Assembly: GCA_019914995.1 (NCBI GenBank)
Contig: CM034130.1
Location: 1,240,001 to 1,304,000, forward strand
Source of the DNA: Acanthochlamys bracteata
Lineage: Eukaryota > Streptophyta > Magnoliopsida > Pandanales > Velloziaceae
Length of the DNA stretch: 64,000 nt
Reading direction: 5' to 3'
Part shown: one piece after another, positions 22,064-34,635 of the stretch
Position numbering within the stretch: position 1 is the first letter of the stretch
Layout of the letters: every line of letters starts with the position of its first letter
Made by a program: the position numbers and the translations under genes
The notes under the pieces: generated by a model
What the model saw: the letters and a program-made list of their open reading frames with translations, nothing else
What the model was told of the DNA's origin: nothing
The model's database searches: none

Positions 22064-23470
22064 TCCAACCTTCAAAAGAGAAGGGATATGCCGTCCGATG
22101 ATAATATAGAGATCAAGGAACAGAACCATCCAGGTAAGCTGTCAACTTCATGTAGGTTACCAGAGTTCAATGCAAAACGGAAAAAAAAACCCAAAACTCC
22201 ATAAGTAAATTGAGCAAAAAGCAAAAGACCACTCCAGGTACTCTTCTACAACTATGACTCCTATGTTATTCTTCCTCTTTCCTTTAGCATATGGAAATAG
22301 TGAGCAAACTCAAATTCAAATGATAGCTTATCAGATACTGCATACACAGCTTCAGTTATTCCTGAAAGAGAAAGATGAAGGATAACTTTTTCCTTAGATG
22401 CTCCTTGACTTCATCTTTGAGAATAAACTTAGTGGATCAATTAACAACTGGACATGAGAATGCCTCTTTCTCAGAGCTCCTAAAGACCCACAACCAAATG
22501 TTTGCTATAGTGATTATACCATAGAACGAACTACACAAGATACTTGGTCTGAGAGAGATGGATGTGTATACATGGTCACTTCTTCTCCATTTCTGTACCT
22601 GTCAAGAACACATCTCGGTTTAGGATCATGGCAGCCAATGCTTTGAACTTCCACTAATTGAACAAGGTAAACTTTAAGCTTCACAGTTATCTATATTGGC
22701 TGTCCAGTGTTGGTTCTAAAATATTTGTTTCCCAGCTATGAGGTCGTCTTCCATGCTGAGTACCTAGACATTCAGAAAGAGGAAGAACCAAACAGAGAAA
22801 TGTTTGGTTCTGATTCACTTCCCTTGCCTATAGAGGAATCTGCATGCATGCCACAGGCATTTGGCATTAAGAGTTTGAGTTCAACAAAATCCAAGGCCAG
22901 TAAAGCCCTAAAGCTTCTCTCACTAATAATCAGATTTGTTTTTTCTTTTTTTGTTCTTTCCCATTTCAAATAGGATCACTTTAGATGTTCAAGAGGTATA
23001 AGTTTGAAGATCTATCTACCAATGCACCGCAGCATATTAAAGGTAAGGGTTCGAGGAGCTATGGAAATTCTTAAACCAATATTCAAATACTTAAAAGATG
23101 CACAGTGCTAAAAACCTGAAAGAAATTGCCCACAATGCTTGGAAGGCTAGCTGAAAAGAACAAAATAGGCTGAGCTGCATTCTGCCAAAATGGAGAACAG
23201 AAATTCATGAGTAAAATTCTACTTGTAGTCAAAGGATTCAGAAACGAAAGCATGCTTGAATACATACATATTAGGATAAAAACTAGAAGGCAGAAGGCAA
23301 GGTATATACATCACACAAATCTTCACACGCTATCCTTGTAGTCCATTTAGCGACAGAAACGTAAGTACCCTTTCTAATTTCCTATAACAGCATAAACTCC
23401 ACAATCGCTATAGATATGCGCCACTCTATTCACATTACTTTGATCAATAACAGCTTGCTGACTTATATTG

Positions 23471-24985
23471 TTAACCAGTCATGTCGTAGCTCTCCCCGGA
23501 ATGGAAAGCTGAAAAACTTCCAGGAAGCTCCATTCTTCCCAGTAAGTGATCCATACCTGAAATGATAAGCACTATAACTTAGTTCGTCATGCACACATAA
23601 TAGCACATACGAGATAAGAACATATATGATTGAACTTATACGTACTTGGATTTGACAAAGTACTCTGAGGGAAAGACATCATACCCACAGTGGGAGGAGA
23701 ACTTGAATTCTCAAACATCTGATATGATCCTTGTAACCTAATAGGCTCCGAATCAAAGAAACGTGTTTGGGAGTTGTTTTCAATACTTTGAAGGCTATGA
23801 TCACCGCTTGCCTGTTGGAGTCCATTGTAGCCTCTTAAATTATCGGACTTGGGTTTCTTCTCATTTGACGACTCTACTTCCATCTCAACCTCAGACTCGG
23901 CAGTGTTTTGTGCTGAAGCAGCCTGCCTCCTCTTTGATCGTGCCCTCCTATTTTGGAACCAGTTATACACATTCTGCACAGTGATCTGACCGTGCTGCGC
24001 AAGCTCGGAAGCTATCTCTGTAATTTTCTGCTTGGTCGGAGTGCCATCACCCTTGTTGAATATACTCTCGAGAATCTGAAGTTGCGCAGGTGTTGGCGTC
24101 CATCGCTGTCTGTTAGTGATTTTATGGCCACAAGATGCCATCATTGGATCACAGTATATGTTCCCAAGCCTCATTCCTGAAAAAAGAATCAACAATATTA
24201 TCAAGCGACTTCATTATGAAGTGTTCTAAAGATGAGGGCTTCTAGCTTTCCTCATAACACAACCAAGAAGCAGTCTGCAGCTAGGCAACCTGTGTAAGTT
24301 ATATGATTAAAGAGTTCATCTTACTAATTTTCACAAAGCAAATGCTTGTTTAAAAATGTTGCACAAATGCTTGTCAATCCTCAGATGCATAATATGAAAT
24401 TAGACCTGAATTAGATGTAATCATGTAACACAAATGATGACTATGTTCTCAACGGCAGAGTTCCAAAACCAAGGGAAAAGGCCAGAATTATTTAATTTAA
24501 CCCATTTCCTGAATCACTTAGTATAGATCAATATTAACAAAGAGATTCAACCACTCATAACGTTAACAAACTAATTACAGACAATCCAAACAAGAAAAGT
24601 TTCTCCTATCCTTAGAAATTTAACTCATCAAAATCTCAAATCAAACCTAAAATCTTTTTTTTTTTGCAAACAGAAATCCCTAAAAAGTAAAACTAAATTC
24701 CCAAAATGAATAAAACCAGAACAAAACTTTAAATGAAGAAATCAATCAATTTATACCATTGAAAGCTTCATTCTGTAACGCAGACTTGTGCATCTCAACA
24801 AGCCGCTCACAGATTGTTGCGTACGCAGAGATCTGTTGTCGAAGAACGTCCATCTGTTCATCAGTCATAACCTTCACATATAGAACTCCTCCATTTCCCT
24901 CTCCAACTCCTTCTCCCATTTGTCCAACTGATCTTTCTTCTCCACCATTACTGCTGTTGCTGCTTCTCATCTTGTCCCACTCCAT
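23471..24985 (-). CDS. WOX13: WUSCHEL-related homeobox 13 (WOX13-clade) transcription factor
   Basis: Three exons: 24985-24757, 24176-23646, 23556-23471; 281 residues. The N-terminal helix ([20 protein letters not shown], about 37-56) is the conserved WOX13-clade element. The homeodomain covers about residues 98-162, from [16 protein letters not shown] to [16 protein letters not shown], with the extra residues typical of WOX proteins. Exon 2 ends at CCAA|GTACGT, giving the junction [14 protein letters not shown] and a short conserved C-terminus ending YDMTG. The protein binds DNA in the nucleus; ancient-clade WOX genes act in flowering, fruit patterning and regeneration. Two splice choices exist at the exon 2/3 junction; the one chosen keeps the MDHLLG tail. 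Arabidopsis has WOX10, WOX13 and WOX14 from this clade. Confidence 0.95.
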
Positions 24986-25044
24986 TACTTCATTACTCTT
25001 TCATCTCAATTTCAATCTCTCTGTTATAGTAGAAGCAGAGCACT

Positions 25045-25110
25045 CGAAGTAGAAGTAGAAGTAGAAGTAGAAATAGAAGAGTTGGTGCTGCTGCTGCTGC
25101 TGTGGAAAAG
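25045..25110. repeat. GAAGTA hexanucleotide repeat and CTG repeat in the WOX13 5' leader
   Basis: Several GAAGTA units, the last with a one-base change, are followed by a GCTGCTGCTGCTGCTG run. Both lie 60-120 bases upstream of the WOX13 ATG and are probably transcribed. Confidence 0.8.
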
Positions 25111-25290
25111 AAAAGAAAGAGAGAGAAGAAAAAGTGTTGAATGAATTTATTTTATTTAATTTGAAAAAGAAACAAACAAACAAACAAAGATGAAGAAAAT
25201 AAAAAATAAACGGAAAGATATTTAACTGAATAGGGGCGGGAATTTGTTTCCCTCCTTGCACTTTGCTTACTTCTTACTTCTCTTTATTTC

Positions 25291-25304
25291 TTTCTATATA
25301 TACA
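25291..25304 (-). promoter_or_regulatory. Possible TATA box of WOX13
   Basis: The minus strand reads TGTATATATAGAAA about 310 bases upstream of the ATG. This would imply a leader of roughly 280 bases. It is the only strong TATA-like site near the gene start. Confidence 0.4.
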
Positions 25305-26712
25305 ACGCCAAAAACAAACCTAGTTATTAATTAATCTTCAATTATCTATGTATATTTAAAATTACAATCATAACTAATCAAAGATCAGACGGTTTAGAAC
25401 AATTGCATCATCTCACGCCGCGTTGTTTTTAACTTCAATTATTCAAGTCAATTTTTTTATTTCATAATTTTTAATATCATCATTATATTATTGGCCAAAA
25501 GAAGGAGAACGGAGGGCAGTGAGTGGAGCCCGGAATTAGCGGGGTGAGAAGAGAGGGCCGTTTGAAAATGGGCTTTGAAGAAACTTTTGTTTTTTTTTTT
25601 TTTTTTTTGGGGTTTTCAAATATAAACCTTATTAATGTGTGAGTGAGTCTCTAATGATTAATTGTCAGAAAATTTTTAGAGGGGTGGTGGGATTTCGATT
25701 TGATATTTTGATTTGATGGGATGTCTGGTATCTATCTAAAATGGGGCCTGATTTAGTTTCTGGATTGACGTTAAAGTCAAGCCACCCAATCAATACGCAC
25801 ACATTATATATACAAGTATTGAAAAGAAAAAAAAAACAATAGGCTTGTTAGCCTCCTCATCCTTAACAAAGGGAAAAAGAATGAAAAGTCAAGGGGTAGT
25901 AATTTAATTTGATTCATTGTAATCTAAACAATGAGTTTTATAGAAACTCAAGTGGTAGCCTATAGACCTAACATTACATTTCTGTGATCAACCAAACCGA
26001 ACCATGTGCAAGCAAGTAGGCACATGGTGAGTGCGTTAGCGAGTGTCTAGAGATAGCAAGAATAAAGACAAAGACAGCATTCCGTTTCTTTGATTGCCTT
26101 TTTTTTTTTTTTGGTATTTGTTTGTTAGATGTGTCTGTGTTGTTGCTTGAATATGGTATATATGATAATGATCAATTTTAAGGACACCTTAATGACGTAG
26201 CTAGGCATGTGCTGAGGCATCGAGCCATCAGCCAGCCAGCCAACCTTTGAGAGTGATTTTAAAATTTTTTTAAATAAAAAGTATTTTTATTTATTTAAAA
26301 ATAAGTTTTATTATTAAAAATTAATAAAATAAATAATAAAAAATTTTATTATATAAAAATTTTTATATTTTCTAAATTTTAAATAAAATTTTCAAATATA
26401 CATAAAAAATATATTAAAAATTATTTTTTAAAAAGTAATAGCGAACGCGGTTTAGCTTTATAGTTAGTTTGCTGTATTATGTTTTCTTTCTTGTTGATTC
26501 TTTTGATTAATGGAACATGGTGGGTGCAGGATTTGTTAATTATGGAAATTAAACCCCCTAACCCTTCATAGTTCGCATGTGAAGATGGCCTGATATTTGG
26601 ACTAAGCTGTGACTCATTTTACCGGTCTTCACTTTTGTGCTTGGGCCTTTCGGTTCCATCATAATCAGTGATACAAAAGGTACAACCAAATAACAAGATG
26701 ATATTAAAGAAA
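25305..26712. other. Intergenic region with homopolymer tracts and one AT-rich element
   Basis: No gene seen. Long T tracts occur near 25590 and 26100. An AT-rich element with GAGAGTGATTTT-type and GCGAACGCGG-type ends covers about 26247-26450. Confidence 0.5.
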
Positions 26713-26783
26713 GCTCCCGGCGAGGATCGAACTCGCGACCTTTCGCTTACGAAGCGAACGCACTACCACTATGCTACGGAAGC
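26713..26783 (-). tRNA. tRNA-Thr (anticodon CGT)
   Basis: A 71-base cloverleaf reads on the minus strand. The acceptor stem pairs GCTTCCG with CGGGAGC (one T-G pair). The D arm is GCAT/GTGC with loop AGTGGTA. The anticodon stem TTCGC/GCGAA holds loop TTCGTAA, giving anticodon CGT at loop positions 3-5. The T arm is GCGAG/CTCGC with loop TTCGATC. There is no intron and no encoded CCA, as expected of a nuclear gene. The internal A and B boxes (AGCATAGTGGTAGTG and GTTCGATCC) fit RNA polymerase III promoters. Confidence 0.94.
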
Positions 26784-27723
26784 AGCTACAACTTTGAAAA
26801 AGACGCCTACAATAATCCGTAGCACTTCGCCGAAAGACAGTTCGTGTTGCTCTTACTAAGTTAATTCTCACATTTGATATAGTTGGCTCTTCACCAAACT
26901 CGGTTACTTCTAAACACAAGCAAAACGAAGCTATGGTATAGCAATTGCACTCCTAACACTAAGCAAACCCCATGACAACACCGTTCATACTCTCGGTTCA
27001 AACGCATTAAATCTCAACAGTGTAAACCGCCTAGATAATGATCACAATGCGAAAGACGATCTAAAAAGCTCTACCAAGATCTGACGCTAGAAAAAAAGAC
27101 GTAACCAAAGAAAACCCTTCTAAATATACACAATCCTTGACCGACCTTCTCCAAACCAGAAGAGGAAATAACAGGATGAAACAAGGCAACAGACGAAAAC
27201 ATAATTGAAAAGCATTTTGAACCTTGTCAGCTTTCTAGAACCAATCATAAATCACAGGACATCAGAAGCACATAAAAACATACCAAATTTCAACCATTAC
27301 AACTTCAACGGCTATGCCATTCATATCAACTAAAGAGACAAGAATAGAATATCACTCAAGAATCAGACAACCACCAACAAAACATTACTCAGCAATACGA
27401 AAGACATACCAAAAAATAATTTAAGTTGAATTTGCATCCTCAAACAATCAGAATGAATTGGCAACCATTAACCCAGATTAGCATAGAATAACCAAATATT
27501 CACATTACCATTGACAAAAAGAACTGCTTACAGGGACAAACGGCAGTGAAGGCAACACTAGCCATCTCTGACAAGGGTAATATCACTTGAGACCTGCACA
27601 AAATATTCTTGCAAGAGTTGTGTAGCATTTAAAAAAAAAAGCATAGATCATAATGACTAACACAGCTTCAACCTAAGCTATCCACTACATGTAACAATTC
27701 CTGTCAGTAGAGCAACAGCACTA
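26784..27723. other. Intergenic region and 3' flank; nothing recognised
   Basis: No coding frame, RNA or repeat border was recognised. The right part probably holds the 3' UTR of the small minus-strand gene that starts at 28091. Confidence 0.45.
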
Positions 27724-28091
27724 CTACTCATCATTTCCTTCCTGAAAAAACAATAACAAAGCAACACAAACTTCAGATAACAATTTCAGTACTGAAAGAA
27801 CCCAAAAAGGCAGAAGAGATAAAACAACAATAATTATGTTACCTCTCCACTGCCTTCTTCCTCCTTATCATCATTCATCATTTCATTTACACGCTTCTCG
27901 CGAACTGCTCTATCACCAGTTCGCCTCACACCAAGACTACCAAAAGCACACAACAGAAGACAATCAGTCAACCAAAAAATCACAAATCATAAACGCACAG
28001 AACTAAAATAAATCACAACCACCGAATAAAGACGAATCAAAACTTACTTAGTATCCTTCTTCGAGTCACCTTTAGTCATACCTCCAACCAT
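27724..28091 (-). CDS. Small unrecognised protein, 51 residues, acidic C-terminus
   Basis: Three coding exons on the minus strand: 28091-28048, 27936-27843, 27741-27724. Phases match and all splice sites are GT-AG. The product starts MVGGMTKGDSKKDTN, continues LGVRRTGDRAVREKRVNE and ends in an acidic run (DDKEEEGSGEEGNDE). The leader appears to contain an intron (minus donor CCTAG|GTAAGT at about 28185, acceptor just upstream of the ATG). I do not recognise the family. The charged, low-complexity make-up suggests a small nuclear or complex-associated subunit, which is only a guess. The consistent splice structure is the main reason to call it a gene. Confidence 0.6.
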
Positions 28092-28185
28092 CGTTCCTGA
28101 ATCAAACAGATCTGCAAATTTCAAGAAAAATAACTCAAACACAAATAAAACCATAAAATTGAGACCAAGATCATTGTTACTTACC

Positions 28186-30122
28186 TAGGTTAGGGCTTCC
28201 ACGGAGAGAAAACTAGAGAGAGAGAGAGCGACAGAGAAAGTAAAGCAAAGTAGCAAACCAAAGCGAGCGAATGAAGTGTGCGAGTTGGGTTGGCGTAGTT
28301 CTAGAGAGGGGATATGGCGGGATAAAATTACATCGACGGCTTTTGAAATATCATCGCCTCGTAACCGATCCTTGTGACAGAGGCTGCGGGTTTCTATTGG
28401 TTGAGAGGAGAAAAAAGAGTCCGGTACTGTTGGGTTTTGTGTTTTCACTACTCTCGTTTCTTCTTTCGTTCGCGCTTTTGATTTTCGTTTGCTGTACGTG
28501 CTGTGGGTTGATCAAACGTCTCGGTAATCGTACAACTACCCGTTAGCTTTCGCGCTACGTTCTTTTAGTTAGACTACTGGCAAAATATCTAGCTCCGCGT
28601 ATTTTAAATACTCATAATTAAATTTTATAAAAATAAAAATTAAAAATAAATTTTTTTAAAAATAAAATAATAATAACATTCAGTATTTATATTTTAATAA
28701 AATATATTAAAAATTCAAAAATATAATTATATTAAAAAATATATAAATAAAAAATTAGAAAAAAAACTTTTTATATAAAAAATAAAATTTTAAATTTTTT
28801 ATATAATTAAAATATATAAACTATTTAAAATTTAAAATTTAAAAAAAATTTAATTATGAATATTTAAAACACGCTATTAAATAAGCGTCGCTAAGTGCTC
28901 CTTTTAAATGGGAATACAACGACCGGGCTTCTTTTGAATCAGCGATAAAATCCCTGTAGTTTTCTTCAGCAAATAGTAAGCGTCCAGAAGAACAAAATTT
29001 TTCCTAGTTCCACCGAATAACATCAACTTCTTTTGATCAATTTGAATTTTTAAGATGCAAGCTAGCTTGAAGGGGACGTAAGAAAGTGTTATTCATGCCC
29101 AAATTTCACAGTAATCATAGAACTTGCTATAGCAAAACCTTCAGAAAATAACACATGCGCAAGAGAAGTTATAAGAAACAAGCCAAAGAAATATGTGCAT
29201 GGTATCTAAAGACTTAACGGCCAGATCTATTATAATAAACAAGCTACAACCGACATACAAGTGAATAAGCAAAAATTTGGTAAACGAATACACAGGATGT
29301 TCCACCTTTATAAGGAATTCGCGTATCCCTTTTCCCTATACCCAGTTTTGTTCCATTCAAGCAAGTACGTTAAGAAAAGAACTTCTCAAAATAGTGCATA
29401 CCAACTATTCAACAAACTTTTATGCCCAACTTTCTGTAATCCAATAGTGAAGGGACTAATAAATATGTTGACAAGATAACAAGACCAACAGTATTCAACT
29501 AGAATTTTCATATAATCTCAAACAATTGTGTAACGACACCCAGTCCCCACTCCCCATATCTTCAAAAACCAGAATAGCAAGCAAAATGTGCAAGGCAAAT
29601 GCAGCAATGACGACTAACAAAGCTACTAACAACAGACAAAACTTAACACAAGAAGCGCAAGACAAAGAAATAGCTAGCTATGAGCTATTTCACAAGTTGA
29701 AACAATAAACTATACCAGTGTATCAGATCACCAAATACAAAAAACATCAAACAACAACCTAGAACTCTTTTGAACTGAATAGGAGATCAAAGTCTTAATA
29801 AGGATTCACTTCCAGACAGACCTAATAAGAATTCAAAACTGCAATAAAAAGAAACTACAATAATGTCATTGGCATTAAGTCAAATAGATACAGAGGGTAA
29901 GAGAGGCCAATAATGGCCATCACAGTGTAAAACTAGCATATCATTAAACCATTGCATAGACTTAAATCACAGAACAAAATACAGTTTAATCTCAACTAGT
30001 AGAGGGAAGGGGATCCATCAGCCTTCTAAATTTGTAGAGATATCCCCCTTCCCTTCTACTGTCAATCTAAACAATACCAAGGATGTCTTCCATCATCTGC
30101 AGAAGTTGCTCTCTGCATTAGC
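28186..30122. other. Promoter of the small gene, AT-rich element and 3' flank of HMGB
   Basis: The part up to about 28560 is less AT-rich and contains the 5' leader of the minus-strand gene. An AT-rich element-like block with no clear ends covers about 28590-28900. The remainder to 30122 shows no gene; open frames 29261-29479 and 29526-29708 lack recognisable content. Confidence 0.45.
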
Positions 30123-31279
30123 CTACTCATCATCATCATCCTCGTCACCATCCTGTAGTTTTTGAAGACAACTAAACATTTAGCCATCTATGATCACCAC
30201 CAAAGTAACAAATGAAATAGCATATTCACAATTAGAATACCTCATCACTGCCCTCATCATCATCTTCATCATTCACCTCCGACTTCGACTTGTCAGAATC
30301 CCCCTCCTCTTCCTCATCATCCTCCTCTCTTTTGCTACTCTTCTTTCCTCCTCCACCAGTCTTCAATTCAATATAATTCCAAGCACATCAATAACCAAAT
30401 TCATACAGAATCTTAAAAATTTTCTAGGGACAAAACTAATACCTGCTGGTCATTGTAGGCAGCCATACTTTTCTCATATTCAGCCTTCCTCTTGTTTGCC
30501 TTTGCTACATAAGGGGCTTTATCCTGAATTCAAAAAAGAAAATGCAAACCAAGTCTTAGATAAACGAACAAACAACAACAAAATGAAAGCAAATCCTTTA
30601 TGTTGATCATCATCAGACTAATGAGTGATAGAAGAAGAAACATACAGCTTCAGACATGGATTTCCACTTGTCTCCTCCAGCCTTTCCAACCTGTTAATTA
30701 AACAAACAAAAAATATTTATTATTCATAGTTCTTGCAATTGAAAACAAAATCAAAGCAAATTTACTGAGAGTCAGATACATACAACAGAAACGAGCTTGT
30801 TCCTCGGATTTTCTTCTTTGAACTTCTTCCTAAACTCCTCCCTTTTAACATAACCAATCGAGTAAAAACCAATTCATCTCAAAAATCATTGTAAATTGTT
30901 CAACAGAAAACATATCAATCCACAAAAATCCATAGCAAAATAACGCATCCAACCGTAGAGATCTATAGAAGTAAATAATATAAACTTACATAAAAACGAA
31001 GAAAGCACTTGACGGCCGCTTAGGCTTGTTTGGGTCCTTCTCCTGCTTCCCTTTCTTCGCTCTCCCTCCAGTTCCCTTCTCTGCTTTCCTCTTCACAGAA
31101 AGCCTTCAAAACCAACACAAAGCTCAATCTCAATTCCCAAAATTCAACAGATCAACCACGTAATTAAACCAGGAAACAACCAAAACCAATAGATCCAAAC
31201 AAAAACACGAAAAACAATAACAATCACACACTTACTTGGATTCAGCTTTCTTATTGGATTCAGCTTTCGGTTTACCCAT
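30123..31279 (-). CDS. HMGB-type high-mobility-group chromatin protein
   Basis: Seven exons: 31279-31236, 31103-30990, 30841-30784, 30690-30646, 30523-30443, 30360-30241, 30152-30123; 163 residues, all junctions in phase. The N-terminus is basic (MGKPKAESNKKAESK). A single HMG box covers about residues 38-112: DPNKPKRPSSAFFVFM, EEFRKKFKEENP, VVGKAGGDKWKSMSE, DKAPYVAKANKRKAEYEKSM. A Ser/Lys linker then leads into a long Asp/Glu tail. This is the layout of Arabidopsis HMGB1-HMGB4. These proteins bend DNA and loosen nucleosomes, and the acidic tail tempers DNA binding. The exon-intron pattern also matches that family as I recall it. Confidence 0.94.
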
Positions 31280-31611
31280 CTGAACGTCGAAAAACACGGC
31301 AAATCAAGTAAAAATTCGCCGGGAACGGCCGTGAACACCCGGGGAAACGGGCGTGAAACGAGTGTTGACTTGTGAAAGAGAGGGCGGCTTGCGATAGATA
31401 GGGTTTGTAGAAGTGGGGGTGAAGAAGATGTGAAGGAGAGGGGGAGATAAGAAGAGAGAAGGAGAGGGTAGAAGGGGAAAAGAAAGATAAAAGAAAGGAA
31501 ACACACAACACAACACACAACACCAGCAAAAGGGAAACGAATTTATTTGGAAAATAAATAATAAGTGGGAAACAGGAATCTGAATTTGGGTTTGAGCGGG
31601 ACCGGGTTTTT

Positions 31612-31628
31612 GGGTTAGATATTTATAG
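31612..31628 (-). promoter_or_regulatory. Possible TATA box upstream of HMGB
   Basis: The minus strand reads CACTATAAATATC about 340 bases upstream of the ATG. The intervening leader is purine/pyrimidine-skewed, as in transcribed plant leaders. Assignment rests on the motif alone. Confidence 0.4.
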
Positions 31629-32013
31629 TGCCATGTCATCGATCCTAGTGCTGCTCTCCAGTTCGTTTATTTAGCTTAACAGTCATTGTGTTTCTTCTTG
31701 TGCTTTCTGTGCTAATTTTGCGTTCTGGAACTAGTAATATATTACGAGGACATAAGTTTTTGCATGATAGAGCTACTAATTATTAATAAGCGCGTTTAGT
31801 TTTTACATTAGATGGCCCCTCTATTTCCCTAAAATCGGCTCCACAAAAAGTCCATAAGCAACTAATGGGCGTTTGATATTTTGGGCCGAGCTAATACTTG
31901 ATTCGGTTTTATGGAGGAATTGTTTATAATAAAGCTTGCTAGTTTCAAATTCTAATAATAATTTCTTTGATTTTTCTTTATTATTATTTTTTCCCTCCGA
32001 AGCCGGAGAATAG

Positions 32014-34635
32014 ATGGCCGGAGATTTCAAATTCAGCGGCGGGACTGTTGCTCCGCTTACTTCTTTTCATCATCGTTCTCTCTTTGCAGATTATTGATTC
32101 ATTCCTCGATCGCCTTAAGAAGGTAACAAGTTCCTCAATCTATTGTCTTCCTCGTAGATCTTAATGTTGAATTGGTCTGCTTTGATTTTCTAGCTGAACA
32201 TTAACAAATCAAAAGTTTATACATCTGGTGTTGTCGTTATATTCATCTCATGCAGATTGTTGGATGTGTTATTATGTGAGCCCTTTTTGTAGATTTTAAG
32301 TTTGATTTCAAAATTTGAGTGAAGTTGTTCTGTATGTAGAACGATAGATTTGAAGCTTATATGGAGAATTTGCTGAAGGATAACAGTGTTTAGGCTTAGG
32401 TATGCATATATGTTAAAGTATTGAGGCTCATCAGGAGGAGTCTGTAATTGTACTATGGAGTTGGTTTCAACTATTTCAAGATTATAGCAGTATGCAACCA
32501 ACGGATTCATAAGTATCTTTCTTCTGTTTCTCTCTTTTTGCAAACCTTTTGATGACTTCACTATTTTCGTCTTCAAGTTGAATCAGTGTTCATTCTAACA
32601 ACTATTTACAATAAAACAAAATACAAGCTATTTGTATATATAACGACCTGTAATCACTAGTGACTCAATTGTAATTTTGGTCTCTAGGGAGGAGCGAGGG
32701 CTATAGAGGAAGTCAGATTGCGGAATGAGATAAGACGACTTCTGAAAGAGGCAAGCTTATTGTCGAGGTAGGTCTTTAACAATTGTCCATTCCTTTTATG
32801 ATTAAAGGGGCATATATACTTATCGCTTATTCAAGCATTGCAGTCCGTCCGCATTTGTCGAAGCCGCAAAACTTAAAAGAGTGAGCAGCAAAGGAGAAGG
32901 AACTCGCAAGAAGTATGCTTTCCTTCTTCTTTCTACTTTTCTTTCTTACATGCACTTCATGTTCATGCTGTAGTAAATTAGGTCTTCTAGGATGATATAT
33001 TATCCTTGAATAAGTAGAAGTTCACTCAATGATTCTCACAATATTCTGCTTGATGGATGCAGAAGGTAATAATATACATGGCTGTGAAGGATTTCAACGT
33101 CCATTCAGTTGCTTGAACATAGGATATAGTACCTTTCAGACATATTTGAGTCTCAACTACTTGTATGTCAGGCTGCATGATATTAAGTACTATTGGGCAA
33201 CATATTGGTCTACATTGAATATGTGTTAGCGCACTAGCTAATAGGCAATCTCACTAACTCGTCTACATTTCAATTGGCTTCTAATAAACAACTTATCAAT
33301 ATGCCGCTGCAGAATGTAGATTCTACATTTTTGTCACTTTTTCTCCTATCCAGCATGCTAATATTCTCAACTCTTCATTATCCTTGTTGTATCTTTTGCT
33401 TAACTGGAAAGATATCGGACCACTAAAATGTGCATCTTTTGATAGTTCTAAAATGGTAGCTGATTTGTGTTGAAGATAAAGTAGAGTGTTTAATTTGAAT
33501 GCTCATATGCAAGTGCAAGAGGAACACAAGAAGATGACTGAAAGCTCTTACAATCTTTATGCTCGATGCATTTTGTCTTTCAAGGTATCTTTTGGCCTCA
33601 ATGCTTAATATTTATTATTACAGCAAACTAGGAGGAATAACTTTTGCATTATCTGACAGGTTCTCTTGTTCGTCTTTCTTACCTGGTGGTTGGGGCATTC
33701 CTGTTGCAACACTCCCAGGACATCTTCTTCAACCCTTTGGTAATGTTCTTTTTCCCATGGACATGACTGTCAAAGTCTACGTACTCTAAGTTTAGTACCT
33801 CAGATGTTCTACACGGGATACTATGCTTTTAGAACAATATGTTCAATATTTTCTTATTCACATGAAGACCTGCTTCTTTTTAAACCCACTCAGAGAATCT
33901 CTAGTTTTTATATCCTAGACATAGATAATCGAGTACCTCTATTGTAGGTACATTCATGATTAAGTTGTAATATATGGGATTTTAGATACAACCTTTGCAT
34001 TTTAAGTATGAATCATTCTACTAGAGAAAGTCCTCTTTTATTAATGCCATATAAAATAATACAGGAAGCATATTAGGAGACTCTGCTAATATTCTGATAC
34101 AGATTCAACATGGGTGCTTTAATGTGAATTGTTAAGATGGTTCTGCAGTTTCTCTTTTTTGGAAGTTAAAAGATCTTTGCTTATAACTTTTATCATTTAG
34201 GATGGATACTTCAAACTTTTATTCAGGACAATGTTCTAGTTAGGACTGTCACTTACTGCCATTCATTTTGCATCATTACTTAGCCATCATACAATGTAAA
34301 CAATGTTGCTCATATAAATTGGATAAAGATGAGACAGGATTGTTTTGTAGATATAGTTATTTCAAAGACTATGCAGCCTATGCTAACAAGTAACAATTAA
34401 AAGCACCCTTATGTTTTGCAGCGGTGATACTGACTTGGCAAAGTGGCCTTACTGAGCCTGGCAAAATTAAGGTTTACTTTCAAAAAAATTTCACATGCTA
34501 CCTAATAATTTTTAATGTCTTTTTGTATTTTTGTGCCACTACAATGTGCAGGTTGGATTCGTACTGTGGATAGTAGTAACCTCCCAAGTTAGCAAGTTTT
34601 TGTGTGAAAAGTTCTCGATATATCTTCAGAAATAG
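32014..34635 (+). pseudogene. GET1: GET1/WRB-like tail-anchored-protein receptor gene with multiple frameshifts
   Basis: Seven exon-like segments with good GT-AG borders: 32014-32122, 32688-32767, 32844-32912, 33514-33584, 33660-33739, 34422-34471, 34552-34635. They read MAGDFKFSGGTVAPL then, shifted, LLLFIIVLSLQIIDSFLDRL (membrane helix 1); GARAIEEVRLRNEIRRLLKE and ASLLS; PSAFVEAAKLKR then, shifted, AAKEKELAR (coiled coil); QEEHKKMTESSYNLY; VLLFVFLTWW then, shifted, GWGIPVATLPGHLLQPF; and VGFVLWIVVTSQVSKFLC at the end. This is the order of GET1, the ER receptor half that receives tail-anchored proteins from GET3. One frame change falls in each of exons 1, 3 and 5, so no intact protein can be read. 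Intron borders survive, so decay is recent or the assembly has indels here. Confidence 0.77.

Larger units (their letters stand above)
20816..23470. other. Intergenic DNA with transposon remnants; no firm gene
   Basis: Two AT-rich MITE-like elements (21271-21528 and about 21811-22063) lie here. The open frame 22707-22973 (SYEVVFHAEYLDIQKEEE and on) has protein-like composition but matches nothing I recognise. It may be a fragment of a decayed gene. Nothing further of the helicase could be traced. Confidence 0.4.

Noticed and set aside
22380..22470. Possible leucine-rich-repeat remnant (ENKLSGSINNW)
   Set aside because: A single LRR-like phrase with no neighbouring repeats; too short to support.
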